The translations under genes were made by a program, and so were the position numbers. The notes beneath the pieces are model-generated. The model was not told the origin of the DNA and did not search any database. It saw nothing but the letters and a program-made list of their open reading frames with translations. Below, one piece after another: positions 8,419-15,669 of a stretch of 18,326 nt of DNA (within the stretch, counting starts at the first letter, position 1; the number at the start of each line of letters is the position of its first letter). Location: positions 1 through 18,326 of the forward strand of contig JAITMN010000110.1 of NCBI GenBank assembly GCA_031277355.1, in the 5' to 3' direction. The DNA is from Nevskiaceae bacterium. GTDB taxonomy: Bacteria > Pseudomonadota > Gammaproteobacteria > Steroidobacterales > Steroidobacteraceae.

Positions 8419-9606
8419 TCACTCCCCCGCGCAGTAGATGGCGGTTTCGGCGAAGGCGTCTTTCATCTTGAAATTGCCGGCTTTCAGCACGCCGATGATG
8501 TCTTGCACCTTCGCCCGATCGGCCGCATTGGCCGGCGTGCGCAGACACACGGCGTTGAATACTTTTTCCACCTGACAGCGCGCAAAGGCTTCGCTCTGCG
8601 CCAATTCCTCACCCATCGACTTGGCTCCGCTGCCGCTGCCCGGCAGCGCGCTGCTCCATCCCAGCAATTGATTCGGGCCCTTGCGCCAGTAGTTGTCCCA
8701 GCCATCGCTCTTGGTCACATAGCCGGAGCGAAAGTTGTCTGCATTGATCAGGTATTTGGGTTGCACTGCGCCGGGCGTGTAGACGATGCGGCCATCTTCG
8801 CCATCGCCGCCGGCCTTGTCGTAGTTGTAATAGGCGAACGCCTGCGCCAGAGGGTCCATGCCGCTGTGACAACCACTGCAATTGTTCAGATACATGCGGC
8901 TGTCGCCGCCGGGCGAACGGCTCACGTCCTGACGAATCCGATCCGGCGGGCGCGTGGTATCGCTCACCTGTTCCAGATCGCGGCACATGTGCGCCATCAG
9001 CGTGAAGCGGAACATGGCGCGATTCGTGCCATCGACGAAAAACGCCTTCGCCGCAGCGCGCGTGGTCATCACACCGGCGGTGGCTTCGGCGGGAATTCCG
9101 GTGTGCGCCGACTGCGTGCTTTGCACCAGCACCGCGCCATCGCCCAGATTCATGTCCTGCGCTTCCATCTGCTCATACAGCGCATTGCTGCTGGCCGAAT
9201 ACGCGGGCAAACCCGCGCCGCCCACATACAAAATATCGCCCGACAACACCTGCCGAAAATCCACGCCATCGCGAATCATTCCGATCACCGTGGCGGTGTA
9301 ATCGTTCAGCGGCGCAAAGGCGGTTTGATCGCGGTTGGTCCAGGGCGTGACCCAATTCTTCAGCACCGTGGTGTAGAACGACGGCGCCTGCATCGCCACA
9401 TCGGCCGCGCCGCGCGCATTGCCGGAGGCCACCTGGGCGGCCATCTGGTCCAGCGTCTGGGCGCTGGGCGGCACGCCGGCGAGGCGATCATGGATGCGCC
9501 GCGCCTGCGTGCGGGCATCGGCGGCCGGTGCAGCGGCGGCGAACAGCGACAGGGTGACAAGCACCGCACCCGCGACGAACCTTGCACCCTGTTGCGGTCG
9601 TTTCAT
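8419..9606 (-). CDS. Secreted single-CxxCH protein, DUF1588/DUF1585-like
   Basis: 395 residues with a Sec signal (cleavage near APA-AD, about residue 29). One heme-c-type motif, CSGCH (243-247), lies in the context NNCSGCHSGMDPLAQAFAYY, which resembles the segment of Planctomycete cytochrome-like DUF1588/DUF1585 proteins (CxxCHxxxDPxGxxxExxD). Downstream paired cysteines (about 344 and 354, RCQVEKVFNAVC) and a C-terminal Cys resemble the family's helical tail. The family usually has larger DUF1592-containing partners; this protein is a short version. It is the first gene of the minus-strand arm, with a strong ribosome site (AGGGGAG) a few bases before ATG 9606. The inferred role is a periplasmic heme protein working with the LamG lipoprotein and the DUF1501-like protein encoded downstream. 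The exact family assignment is moderately certain. Confidence 0.83.
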   Translation of the reverse strand: MKRPQQGARFVAGAVLVTLSLFAAAAPAADARTQARRIHDRLAGVPPSAQTLDQMAAQVASGNARGAADVAMQAPSFYTTVLKNWVTPWTNRDQTAFAPLNDYTATVIGMIRDGVDFRQVLSGDILYVGGAGLPAYSASSNALYEQMEAQDMNLGDGAVLVQSTQSAHTGIPAEATAGVMTTRAAAKAFFVDGTNRAMFRFTLMAHMCRDLEQVSDTTRPPDRIRQDVSRSPGGDSRMYLNNCSGCHSGMDPLAQAFAYYNYDKAGGDGEDGRIVYTPGAVQPKYLINADNFRSGYVTKSDGWDNYWRKGPNQLLGWSSALPGSGSGAKSMGEELAQSEAFARCQVEKVFNAVCLRTPANAADRAKVQDIIGVLKAGNFKMKDAFAETAIYCAGE

Positions 9607-9663
9607 TCAGCTCTCCCCTCAACGTCGCGACGAACTGTAAACTGTGGAGTGTATTGTCGGTTA
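9607..9663. promoter_or_regulatory. Divergent promoter region of the two-arm locus
   Basis: This 57-bp gap separates the divergent starts at 9606 (minus) and 9664 (plus), so both arm promoters must lie here or in the flanking coding ends. It holds a direct repeat, AACTGTA then AACTGTG (9633-9646), in the middle of the gap. A weak minus-strand -10-like TACACT is visible, but no convincing -35 partner. No consensus sigma-70 pair was found for the plus strand. The shared short spacer suggests joint regulation of both arms, possibly by a factor binding the repeat. Confidence 0.45.
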
Positions 9664-12345
9664 ATGTCTCGAATAAGCGACGCGATCAAAATCCATAAAA
9701 GCGTGAACCGGATTATCTTTTTCCAACGTGGTTTGCTGGCAAGCCTCGCGCTGTTGCTCGGCGCTTGCAACAGCGACGGCACGGTGAACCTGGGCAGCGG
9801 TCAGGCCCCGGACCCCGGCACGGCTGATTTCCCCATCGCCTATGTGAAGCGCACGATTCCGATGCAAAACGGTGAACTGCGCGAAGGTGATCTGCGGCAA
9901 TTGCGCGACGCCGCGCCCGATGCAGACCTGTGGGTGCGCGACCGCGCCGCGCCCTCAGCGCCGGAGCGCAACGTCACCGAGCGCATCACCGGCGACACGG
10001 ATCGTTACGACATTCGCGATGTGAATGTTTCCTGGGATGGCAAAAAATTCATCTTCGCGATGCGCGGCCCGCTGGCGGAAAATCAGGATGAAAAAAAGCC
10101 ACCGTTCTGGACGCTGTGGGAATACGACATCGCCACCGACGACCTGCGCCGCGTGATCGACTCCGACATCGACGCCTCCACCGCACACGACGTGGCCCCG
10201 GCCTATCTGCCCGACGGACGCATCGTGTTCAGTTCCACGCGCCAGCGTCAATCACGCGCGGTGCTGCTCGATGAAGGCAAGCCCGGCTTTGAAGCGCAAA
10301 CGCAGGGCGGCAACGAAAGCGCCTTCCTGCTGCATGTGATGGAAAACGGCGGCGGCAATGTGCAGCAGATTTCCTTCAATCAAAGCCACGACCTCACGCC
10401 CACGATATTGCAGAACGGACGGCTGATGTGGAGCCGCTGGGATGGCGCAACCGGTCGCGGCATCCATCTGTACACGGCAAATCCCGATGGCACGAATGTG
10501 CAATTGCTGTATGGCGCGCGCAGCCACCAGACCGGCACCGACAATTCGCTGGTTCAATTCACGCAGGCGCGCGAGATGCAGGACGGGCAGATTCTGGCGC
10601 TGCTGCGTCCGTACACCGATTCGCAATTCGGCGGCGATCTGGTGATGATCGACGCGGCGAACTTCGTGGAGAACGTGCAGCCGCTGGCCGCCAATGCCGG
10701 CATGCTGGGTCCGGCGCAGACTCGCGCCACGCCCAACCGCGTCAGCACGCTGAACGCCCCTTCGCCGGGCGGCCGTTTTCTCTCGGGTTTTCCGCTGTGG
10801 GATGGCACGCGGCGCATCCTCGTGAGTTGGTCGCAGTGCCGCTTGATGGATCGCACGGTAACGCCGGCTGCCATTGTCGCGTGCACCGATGATCGCATGG
10901 CTGATCCTGCGGCCGAACAGGCCCCGCCGCTGTATGGCGCGTTCATGTTCGATCCGGCCGACGGCACACTGCGCCCGATATTCACGCCGGTCGAAGGTGT
11001 GATGATCACCGACGTCGTGGCGGCGCAGCCGCGGCCGCTGCCTGCGGTGCTGCTCGATAGGGTGCCAGGCGTAGACTTCGACCCGCAGATGGCCGCCGAC
11101 AGCGTGGGTATTCTCGACATCCGCAGCGTCTACGATTTCGACGGCCTTATCGCGGGCACCGGCGCGGGCAATCCTGCGCTCAGCGCGGTAGCCAATCCCA
11201 GCCTCACACCCGCAAGCCAGCGTCCGGCGCGATTCCTGCGCATCGAAAAAGCGGTGTCGCTGGGCGATGATGATCTTGATCAAGGCTTCCCCAATCTGAA
11301 CAACGCCGCCTTTGGCGCGTCCGGCAATTTCATGCGCGAAATCCTGGGCTATGCGCCCATCGAACCCGATGGCTCGGTGCGCGTGCGCGTGCCCGCCAAT
11401 GTGGCCTTCGTGATTTCCGTGCTCGACGCCAATGGCCGCAGGCTGTTCCCGCTGCATCGCAATTGGCTGCAACTGCGCGCCGGTGAAACGCGGGCCTGCA
11501 ATGGCTGCCATCAGCAGGCCAATCCGGACGTCGTCTCGCATGGCCGCGACGGCACATTCGTTTCGGCCTCACCCGGCAGTCTGGGCGATGGCTTCTTTCC
11601 GGGCGCTGCGCCAACCATCCCCGCGCTGAATGGCGAAACGATGGCGCAGGCGCATGCGCGGTGGAGTTGCGTGAACGAGAGTTGCGCTTCGGAAATGCTC
11701 AGCGTGAATCTGGTCGATAACGATATATGGACCGACCCGGCCAGCGCGCAGCCCGTGTCCTACGACTACAGCGATCTGACCACGCCTCCTCCCACCGCGC
11801 AAAATTGCCTCGCGCAATGGAGCGGCGTCTGCCGCATCATCATCAACTACCGGGAGCACATCCACCCGCTGTGGTCGGTGGATCGCGGCGAAAACACCTG
11901 CACCAACTGTCACAGTTCGCGCGATTCGGCGGGCCTGACGCAGCTTCCGGCGCAACAACTGGACCTCAGCGACGGGGATTCCAACGATCAGCCGCTGCAC
12001 CTGAACGCCTACCGCGAACTGCTGTATCAAGACAACGAGCAGGAATTGATCGGCGGCGTGTTGCAGGACAAAACGCTGACCACCACAACCACCCGCACCG
12101 TCACGAACCCCGACACCGGCGAACCCGAAACGATCACGGAGACGCTGACGCAGACCATCCCCTGGGCCCCGCCGCTGCTTTCCGGCAATGCGCGCGGCTC
12201 GGCGCGATTCTTCAATACCTTCTCGTCGGTCGGCAGTCACGCCGGCCGCCTGACTCCGGCGGAATTGCGTCTGATCTCCGAATGGGTGGATATCGGCGCG
12301 CAATACTTCAATAATCCGTTTGATCCGGATGCACCGACCAACTAG
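9664..12345 (+). CDS. HzsA-related (hydrazine synthase alpha-like) di-CxxCH lipoprotein
   Basis: 893 residues from ATG 9664. The lipoprotein signal ends in LLLGAC (Cys35). Residues about 110-470 contain beta-propeller/PD40-like strands (VNVSWDGKKFIFAMRG, APAYLPDGRIVFSST, TPTILQNGRLMWSRWD). The C-terminal half holds two heme-c motifs, CNGCH (612-616) and CTNCH (746-750), plus extra paired cysteines (WSCVNESC, NCLAQWSGVC) that could form disulfides. This order matches the hydrazine synthase alpha-subunit family in the broad sense. No beta or gamma subunit is encoded nearby, so anammox chemistry is not implied; the protein is better read as a multiheme redox protein of unknown substrate. The frame is open back to 8302, but the upstream part overlaps the oppositely oriented gene and lacks a signal. 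Ribosome binding is weak (GGAG about 13 nt upstream). Confidence 0.86.
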   Translation: MSRISDAIKIHKSVNRIIFFQRGLLASLALLLGACNSDGTVNLGSGQAPDPGTADFPIAYVKRTIPMQNGELREGDLRQLRDAAPDADLWVRDRAAPSAPERNVTERITGDTDRYDIRDVNVSWDGKKFIFAMRGPLAENQDEKKPPFWTLWEYDIATDDLRRVIDSDIDASTAHDVAPAYLPDGRIVFSSTRQRQSRAVLLDEGKPGFEAQTQGGNESAFLLHVMENGGGNVQQISFNQSHDLTPTILQNGRLMWSRWDGATGRGIHLYTANPDGTNVQLLYGARSHQTGTDNSLVQFTQAREMQDGQILALLRPYTDSQFGGDLVMIDAANFVENVQPLAANAGMLGPAQTRATPNRVSTLNAPSPGGRFLSGFPLWDGTRRILVSWSQCRLMDRTVTPAAIVACTDDRMADPAAEQAPPLYGAFMFDPADGTLRPIFTPVEGVMITDVVAAQPRPLPAVLLDRVPGVDFDPQMAADSVGILDIRSVYDFDGLIAGTGAGNPALSAVANPSLTPASQRPARFLRIEKAVSLGDDDLDQGFPNLNNAAFGASGNFMREILGYAPIEPDGSVRVRVPANVAFVISVLDANGRRLFPLHRNWLQLRAGETRACNGCHQQANPDVVSHGRDGTFVSASPGSLGDGFFPGAAPTIPALNGETMAQAHARWSCVNESCASEMLSVNLVDNDIWTDPASAQPVSYDYSDLTTPPPTAQNCLAQWSGVCRIIINYREHIHPLWSVDRGENTCTNCHSSRDSAGLTQLPAQQLDLSDGDSNDQPLHLNAYRELLYQDNEQELIGGVLQDKTLTTTTTRTVTNPDTGEPETITETLTQTIPWAPPLLSGNARGSARFFNTFSSVGSHAGRLTPAELRLISEWVDIGAQYFNNPFDPDAPTN

Positions 12346-13108
12346 CCCACTGGCTTTCTTGTTGCTGCTGCTGGCGCTGTGCGCCGGCGGTACGGTGGCC
12401 TGCGCGGCGGAGAATCAAGACGAGGATCGCAACAGCAAGCTGGCGCAGTTGTTCATCGTCGAACCCTATCTGGAACTGCGCGAAGGTCCGGGGCGCGGCT
12501 ATGCGATCACGCAGGTAACGCCACGCGGGGAATCCATCGACGTACTGTATCGCCGCACCGAATGGTTCCGCGTGCGCACGTCGCGCGGCGTTGAAGGCTG
12601 GGCCTATGAGGCCGACATGCTCAAGGCGCGCTGGGCCGATGGCAGTCCCTTCACGGTAGATCGCGGCGATCGCAGCGGCTTCACCTCGCATCGCTGGGAA
12701 ATCGGCGTGCAGGCCGGAGATTTCGGCGGTGCGACGCTGATATCCGGCTATGTGTCGCGTGCGTTCAACGAACAGTTGGCCCTCGAACTCACCGCCTCGC
12801 AATTTCTGGGCAATGCGTCCAACGGCTGGCTGCTCGATCTGGGCCTGGCGCACGTGTTCAAGCCCGAGTGGCGTTTGTCGCCGCTGGTCACGCTGGGCAC
12901 TGGCATGATCCACATTGAGCCCAAGGGCACACTGGTGCAGCCCGAAGATCGTACCAATCAAACCGCCTACGCCGGCGTGGGCCTGCGCTACTACTGGACC
13001 AGACGCTTCTTCGTGCGCGGCGAATACCGCAGCAACATGGTGTTCACCGACCGCAACGAAAACGAGGAGATCGACGAATGGAAATTGGGGTTCGCGTTTT
13101 TCTTCTAG
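12329..13108 (+). CDS. SH3-domain outer-membrane beta-barrel protein
   Basis: 259 residues from ATG 12329. A Sec signal (cleavage near ACA-AE) is followed by a bacterial SH3-like domain (about 40-100: LELREGPGRGYAITQVTPRG, WFRVRTSRGVEGWAYEADML), which typically binds peptidoglycan or peptides. A barrel region (about 120-259) follows, with alternating amphipathic strands, ending in FAFFF; a C-terminal Phe is the usual outer-membrane insertion signal. The barrel half resembles the protein encoded next door (both begin near WE(I/V)G..AG and end GF.FFF or similar), consistent with the outer membrane barrel family shared with Myxococcales. The start overlaps the end of the HzsA-like gene by 17 nt. 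A TTG at 12320 is an alternative start. The SH3 domain could tether the barrel to the cell wall. Confidence 0.84.
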   Translation: MHRPTSPLAFLLLLLALCAGGTVACAAENQDEDRNSKLAQLFIVEPYLELREGPGRGYAITQVTPRGESIDVLYRRTEWFRVRTSRGVEGWAYEADMLKARWADGSPFTVDRGDRSGFTSHRWEIGVQAGDFGGATLISGYVSRAFNEQLALELTASQFLGNASNGWLLDLGLAHVFKPEWRLSPLVTLGTGMIHIEPKGTLVQPEDRTNQTAYAGVGLRYYWTRRFFVRGEYRSNMVFTDRNENEEIDEWKLGFAFFF

Positions 13109-13728
13109 CGCCGCTGCTGCTGGCAATGGCCGCGCCGGCTGCGTTCGGGCAATCCGAGCCATCGGAGGACGGCCCGCGCGTGATCGAACCCGAAGTCGAG
13201 CGCCGCGCGGTCAACAAGCCGCAGATCGACACGGAGAATTGGGAAGTGGGCGGCTATGCGGGGGTGCTGTCCATCGAAGACTTCGGCTCCAATCCGGTGT
13301 ATGGAATTCGCGCCGACTATCACATCACCGAAGATTTTTTCTTCGAAGCCAATGTGGGCCGCTCCACCGCCGGGAAAACCAGCTTTGAAACGCTGGGCGG
13401 CGATGTCACGCTGCTGCCGCCCGGCGACCGGCGTCTGACCTACTACAACCTCTCGCTGGGCTACAACCTGCTGCCCGGCGAAGTTTATCTGGGCCGCAAC
13501 ATCGCGATGAACAGTTCGCTGTACCTGATCGGCGGCGTTGGCGCCACCGAATTCGCCGGCGATCAGCACTTCACGATCAACTTCGGTGCCGGTTACCGTT
13601 TGCTACCCACGGACTGGCTCGCCATTCATGTGGATGTGCAAGACCTGATGTTCCAGTCGGACCTTCTCGGCGAAAGCAAGCTGGCGAACAATCTGGGCGC
13701 GTGGCTGGGCTTCACGGTGTTTTTCTGA
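13078..13728 (+). CDS. Outer-membrane beta-barrel protein
   Basis: 216 residues. A Sec signal (cleavage near AFG-Q, about residue 24) is followed by a short acidic linker and then about eight amphipathic beta strands (about 53-216), ending LGFTVFF with C-terminal Phe. It resembles the outer-membrane beta-barrel family found in Myxococcales and some gammaproteobacteria, of which GltA/GltB are members as I recall. The start at 13078 lies inside the previous gene, a 31-nt overlap, but is strongly supported by GAGGAG at 13063-13068. The tight overlap suggests fixed stoichiometry with the SH3 barrel, of which it looks like a tandem paralog lacking the SH3 domain. It could be a pore or anchor in the outer membrane. 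Confidence 0.85.
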   Translation: MEIGVRVFLLAPLLLAMAAPAAFGQSEPSEDGPRVIEPEVERRAVNKPQIDTENWEVGGYAGVLSIEDFGSNPVYGIRADYHITEDFFFEANVGRSTAGKTSFETLGGDVTLLPPGDRRLTYYNLSLGYNLLPGEVYLGRNIAMNSSLYLIGGVGATEFAGDQHFTINFGAGYRLLPTDWLAIHVDVQDLMFQSDLLGESKLANNLGAWLGFTVFF

Positions 13729-13748
13729 TGAATGGAGAAATCACGGAC

Positions 13749-14264
13749 ATGACCAACGCACCGCGCCGCGCCATCGCCATTGCCATTGCCACGCTGATGC
13801 TCACCCTGATCCCCGGCATCCCCGCGCTGGCGGCGGTTGCGCCCAATGCCCCCGCGCCGGGCTTTGAATTGCCCGACCTGAGCGGCCAATCCATCAACTT
13901 GGCGCAGTATCGCGGTCAGGTGGTGATGATCAATTTCTGGGCCAGTTGGTGCGCGCCCTGCCGCCAGGAAATGCCGCTGCTGGAACAGATGCACAAGAAG
14001 TATCAACCGCTGGGTTTCACGATGATCGGCGTGAACGTCGAGCCGGATTCGGCCAAGGCGGTGGATTGGCTGAAGGCCACGCCTGTCACTTTTCCGATAC
14101 TGCTCGACACGGCGAGCCAGGTCAGTAAGCTCTACGGCGTGCAGGGCATGCCCAACACCGTGATCGTCGACCGCAAGGGCAATCTTCGCTGGCTGCATCG
14201 CGGCTACAAACCCGGTGACGAAAATGAATACCTCGATCAGATTCGCGCGCTGGTGCGCGAATAG
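13749..14264 (+). CDS. TlpA-family periplasmic thiol-disulfide oxidoreductase (WCAPC)
   Basis: 171 residues. The signal/anchor (about 8-29, ending ALA-AVA) is followed by a canonical TlpA/ResA fold: PAPGFELPDLSGQSINLAQY, INFWASWCAPC (Cys68, Cys71) and the cis-Pro loop GMPNT (Pro135). Proteins of this family reduce or exchange disulfides in apocytochromes and other exported thiol proteins. ATG 13749 is chosen because GGAG lies 11-12 nt upstream; ATG 13728, which overlaps the previous stop, is in frame but has no ribosome site. The gene is followed 16 nt later by the Cys-tailed DUF4266 lipoprotein gene, a likely client, and is paralogous to the CGQC protein encoded at 3794-4348 (shared YLDQI..L..E ending). 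Confidence 0.93.
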   Translation: MTNAPRRAIAIAIATLMLTLIPGIPALAAVAPNAPAPGFELPDLSGQSINLAQYRGQVVMINFWASWCAPCRQEMPLLEQMHKKYQPLGFTMIGVNVEPDSAKAVDWLKATPVTFPILLDTASQVSKLYGVQGMPNTVIVDRKGNLRWLHRGYKPGDENEYLDQIRALVRE

Positions 14265-14280
14265 ACAAACAGGAAAGCCG

Positions 14281-14520
14281 ATGCGCACGATGGCTTGCAT
14301 CCGAATGTCGATGGCCCTGGCCCTGGGCCTCGCGTTGCTGGCAGGCTGCCAGCCCATAGAGCCGTGGGTGAAGCCCTACGAGCGCGAACATCTGGCCGAT
14401 CCCATCATGGCGCTGGACCCGCATCCGGTGTCCTCGTCCTACCTCGACCATGTATTCGAAGTGCGCGAAGGCGCACGCGGCGCGACCGGCGGCTCCGGCG
14501 GCGGTTGCGGCTGCAACTGA
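14281..14520 (+). CDS. DUF4266 small lipoprotein with C-terminal GGGCGCN tail
   Basis: 79 residues from ATG 14281, preceded by AGGAAA. The lipoprotein signal ends LLAGC (Cys24). The short mature part contains the family-like segment WVKPYEREHLADPIMALDPH and finishes ATGGSGGGCGCN. The Gly-rich tail with two cysteines in CGC is the signature I associate with DUF4266; its function is unknown. Members are generally encoded next to DUF3570 barrels, TlpA-like proteins and ApbE, exactly as here. The cysteines might bind a metal, form a disulfide controlled by the TlpA, or be modified. A Thr in the sequence GAT just before the tail could be an ApbE flavinylation site, but this is speculation. The frame extends upstream, but the signal peptide and ribosome site fix this start. 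Confidence 0.88.
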   Translation: MRTMACIRMSMALALGLALLAGCQPIEPWVKPYEREHLADPIMALDPHPVSSSYLDHVFEVREGARGATGGSGGGCGCN

Positions 14521-15659
14521 TGACTGTGCGCGCGCTGCGTTTGCTGCTGATCCTGCTGCTGCCCATCGTCGGCAGCGCCGCCGTGCTGGAAGAAGATCGC
14601 GCGGATGTGATGTACCACAGCTACGACGGCGGCGGCGTAACGGTGCAGGGTCCCTCCGTGCTGGTGCGCAAGAAATTCGGCGAACGCTTTGCTGCTTCGG
14701 CCAACTACTATGTGGATGCGATTTCCAGCGCGTCGATAGACGTCGTCACCACCGCCAGCCCCTACAGTGAACGCCGCGAACAAAAAAGCGTCGGCGCGGA
14801 ATACCTGCAAGGCAAAACGGTGTACACGCTGAACTACACCAACAGCGAAGAAAACGATTATCAGGCCAACACCGTCTCGGCGGGCCTGAGCCAAGACCTG
14901 TTCGGCGATTTAACAACCGTGACGCTGGGTTTTTCCCGTGGCTGGGATGTGGTGGAGAACGTCACCGACCCGGAATTTCGCCGCAACATCGACCGCCGCA
15001 ATTATCGCGTCGGCGTCACGCAGGTGCTCACGCGCAACATGCTGCTGGCGCTGAACTTCGAAACGATTACCGAGCAGGGCTATCTGCAAAATCCCTATCG
15101 CTCGATGCGCTACGCCGGACCCGAAGCCAACTCCTACACCCGCGCGCCGGAAATCTTCCCCGGCACGCGCACCGGCAATGCCGGCTCGGGCCGATTGAAG
15201 GTCTACCTGCCCTGGCGCGCGGCGGCTGAAGGCATGTACCGCTTCTACACCGACACCTGGGACATTCGCGCACACACCGCCGAAATCGCCTACACGCAGC
15301 CGGTTGGCAATCGCTGGACCTTCACCGGTTCGTATCGCTTCTACACGCAGAACAGCGCCGCGTTCTATTCCGATCTGTTCCCGCGCGCCGACTACCAGAA
15401 CTTCATGGCGCGCGATAAAGAGAACGCCTCCTACACCGGCAACACGATTGGCGTCGGCGCAAGCTATGCGTTGCCAGTGGGCTGGGCGGCATGGCTGAAA
15501 CGCGGCGAACTGAATCTGCGCTTCAATCACATGATGATCGACTACGATGATTTCCGCGATCTGCGCAACTACCCGCCGGGGGCTGCCGAACCGGGCACGG
15601 AACCGCTGTATTCGCTGAACGCAAACATCCTGCAAGTGTTCGTGTCGTTCTGGTTTTGA
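14520..15659 (+). CDS. DUF3570 outer-membrane beta-barrel protein
   Basis: 379 residues. The Sec signal (cleavage near GSA-AV) is followed by the DUF3570 signature region YHSYDGGGVTVQGPSVLVRK and many amphipathic antiparallel strands rich in Tyr and Asn (for example FAASANYYVDAIS and NYRVGVTQVLTRNML), ending VFVSFWF with C-terminal Phe. The length (350-450 aa is usual) and ending fit an outer-membrane barrel of about 16 strands; strand number is estimated. The ATG overlaps the TGA of the DUF4266 gene by 1 nt (TGATG), so the pair is translationally coupled. No ribosome site is visible, consistent with coupling. The coupling suggests the barrel handles, anchors or exports the small Cys-tailed lipoprotein. 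Confidence 0.9.
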   Translation: MTVRALRLLLILLLPIVGSAAVLEEDRADVMYHSYDGGGVTVQGPSVLVRKKFGERFAASANYYVDAISSASIDVVTTASPYSERREQKSVGAEYLQGKTVYTLNYTNSEENDYQANTVSAGLSQDLFGDLTTVTLGFSRGWDVVENVTDPEFRRNIDRRNYRVGVTQVLTRNMLLALNFETITEQGYLQNPYRSMRYAGPEANSYTRAPEIFPGTRTGNAGSGRLKVYLPWRAAAEGMYRFYTDTWDIRAHTAEIAYTQPVGNRWTFTGSYRFYTQNSAAFYSDLFPRADYQNFMARDKENASYTGNTIGVGASYALPVGWAAWLKRGELNLRFNHMMIDYDDFRDLRNYPPGAAEPGTEPLYSLNANILQVFVSFWF

Positions 15660-15669
15660 GGCGGCTGTT

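Noticed and set aside
5931..8471. Plus-strand open frame of 846 codons opposite the LamG lipoprotein gene
   Set aside because: It is a shadow frame: very Arg/His/Ala-rich, no recognisable domain, and wholly antisense to a protein with lipobox, CxxCH and LamG features.
8302..9663. Upstream extension of the HzsA-like reading frame
   Set aside because: It overlaps the oppositely oriented CxxCH gene and would bury the lipoprotein signal; ATG 9664 is the natural start.
10252..11541. Minus-strand open frame (429 codons) inside the HzsA-like gene
   Set aside because: Antisense shadow with low-complexity basic composition; the plus strand has coherent motifs.
9664..12345. True hydrazine synthase / anammox locus
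   Set aside because: No beta or gamma subunit, hydrazine dehydrogenase or other anammox genes are present; only family-level resemblance.
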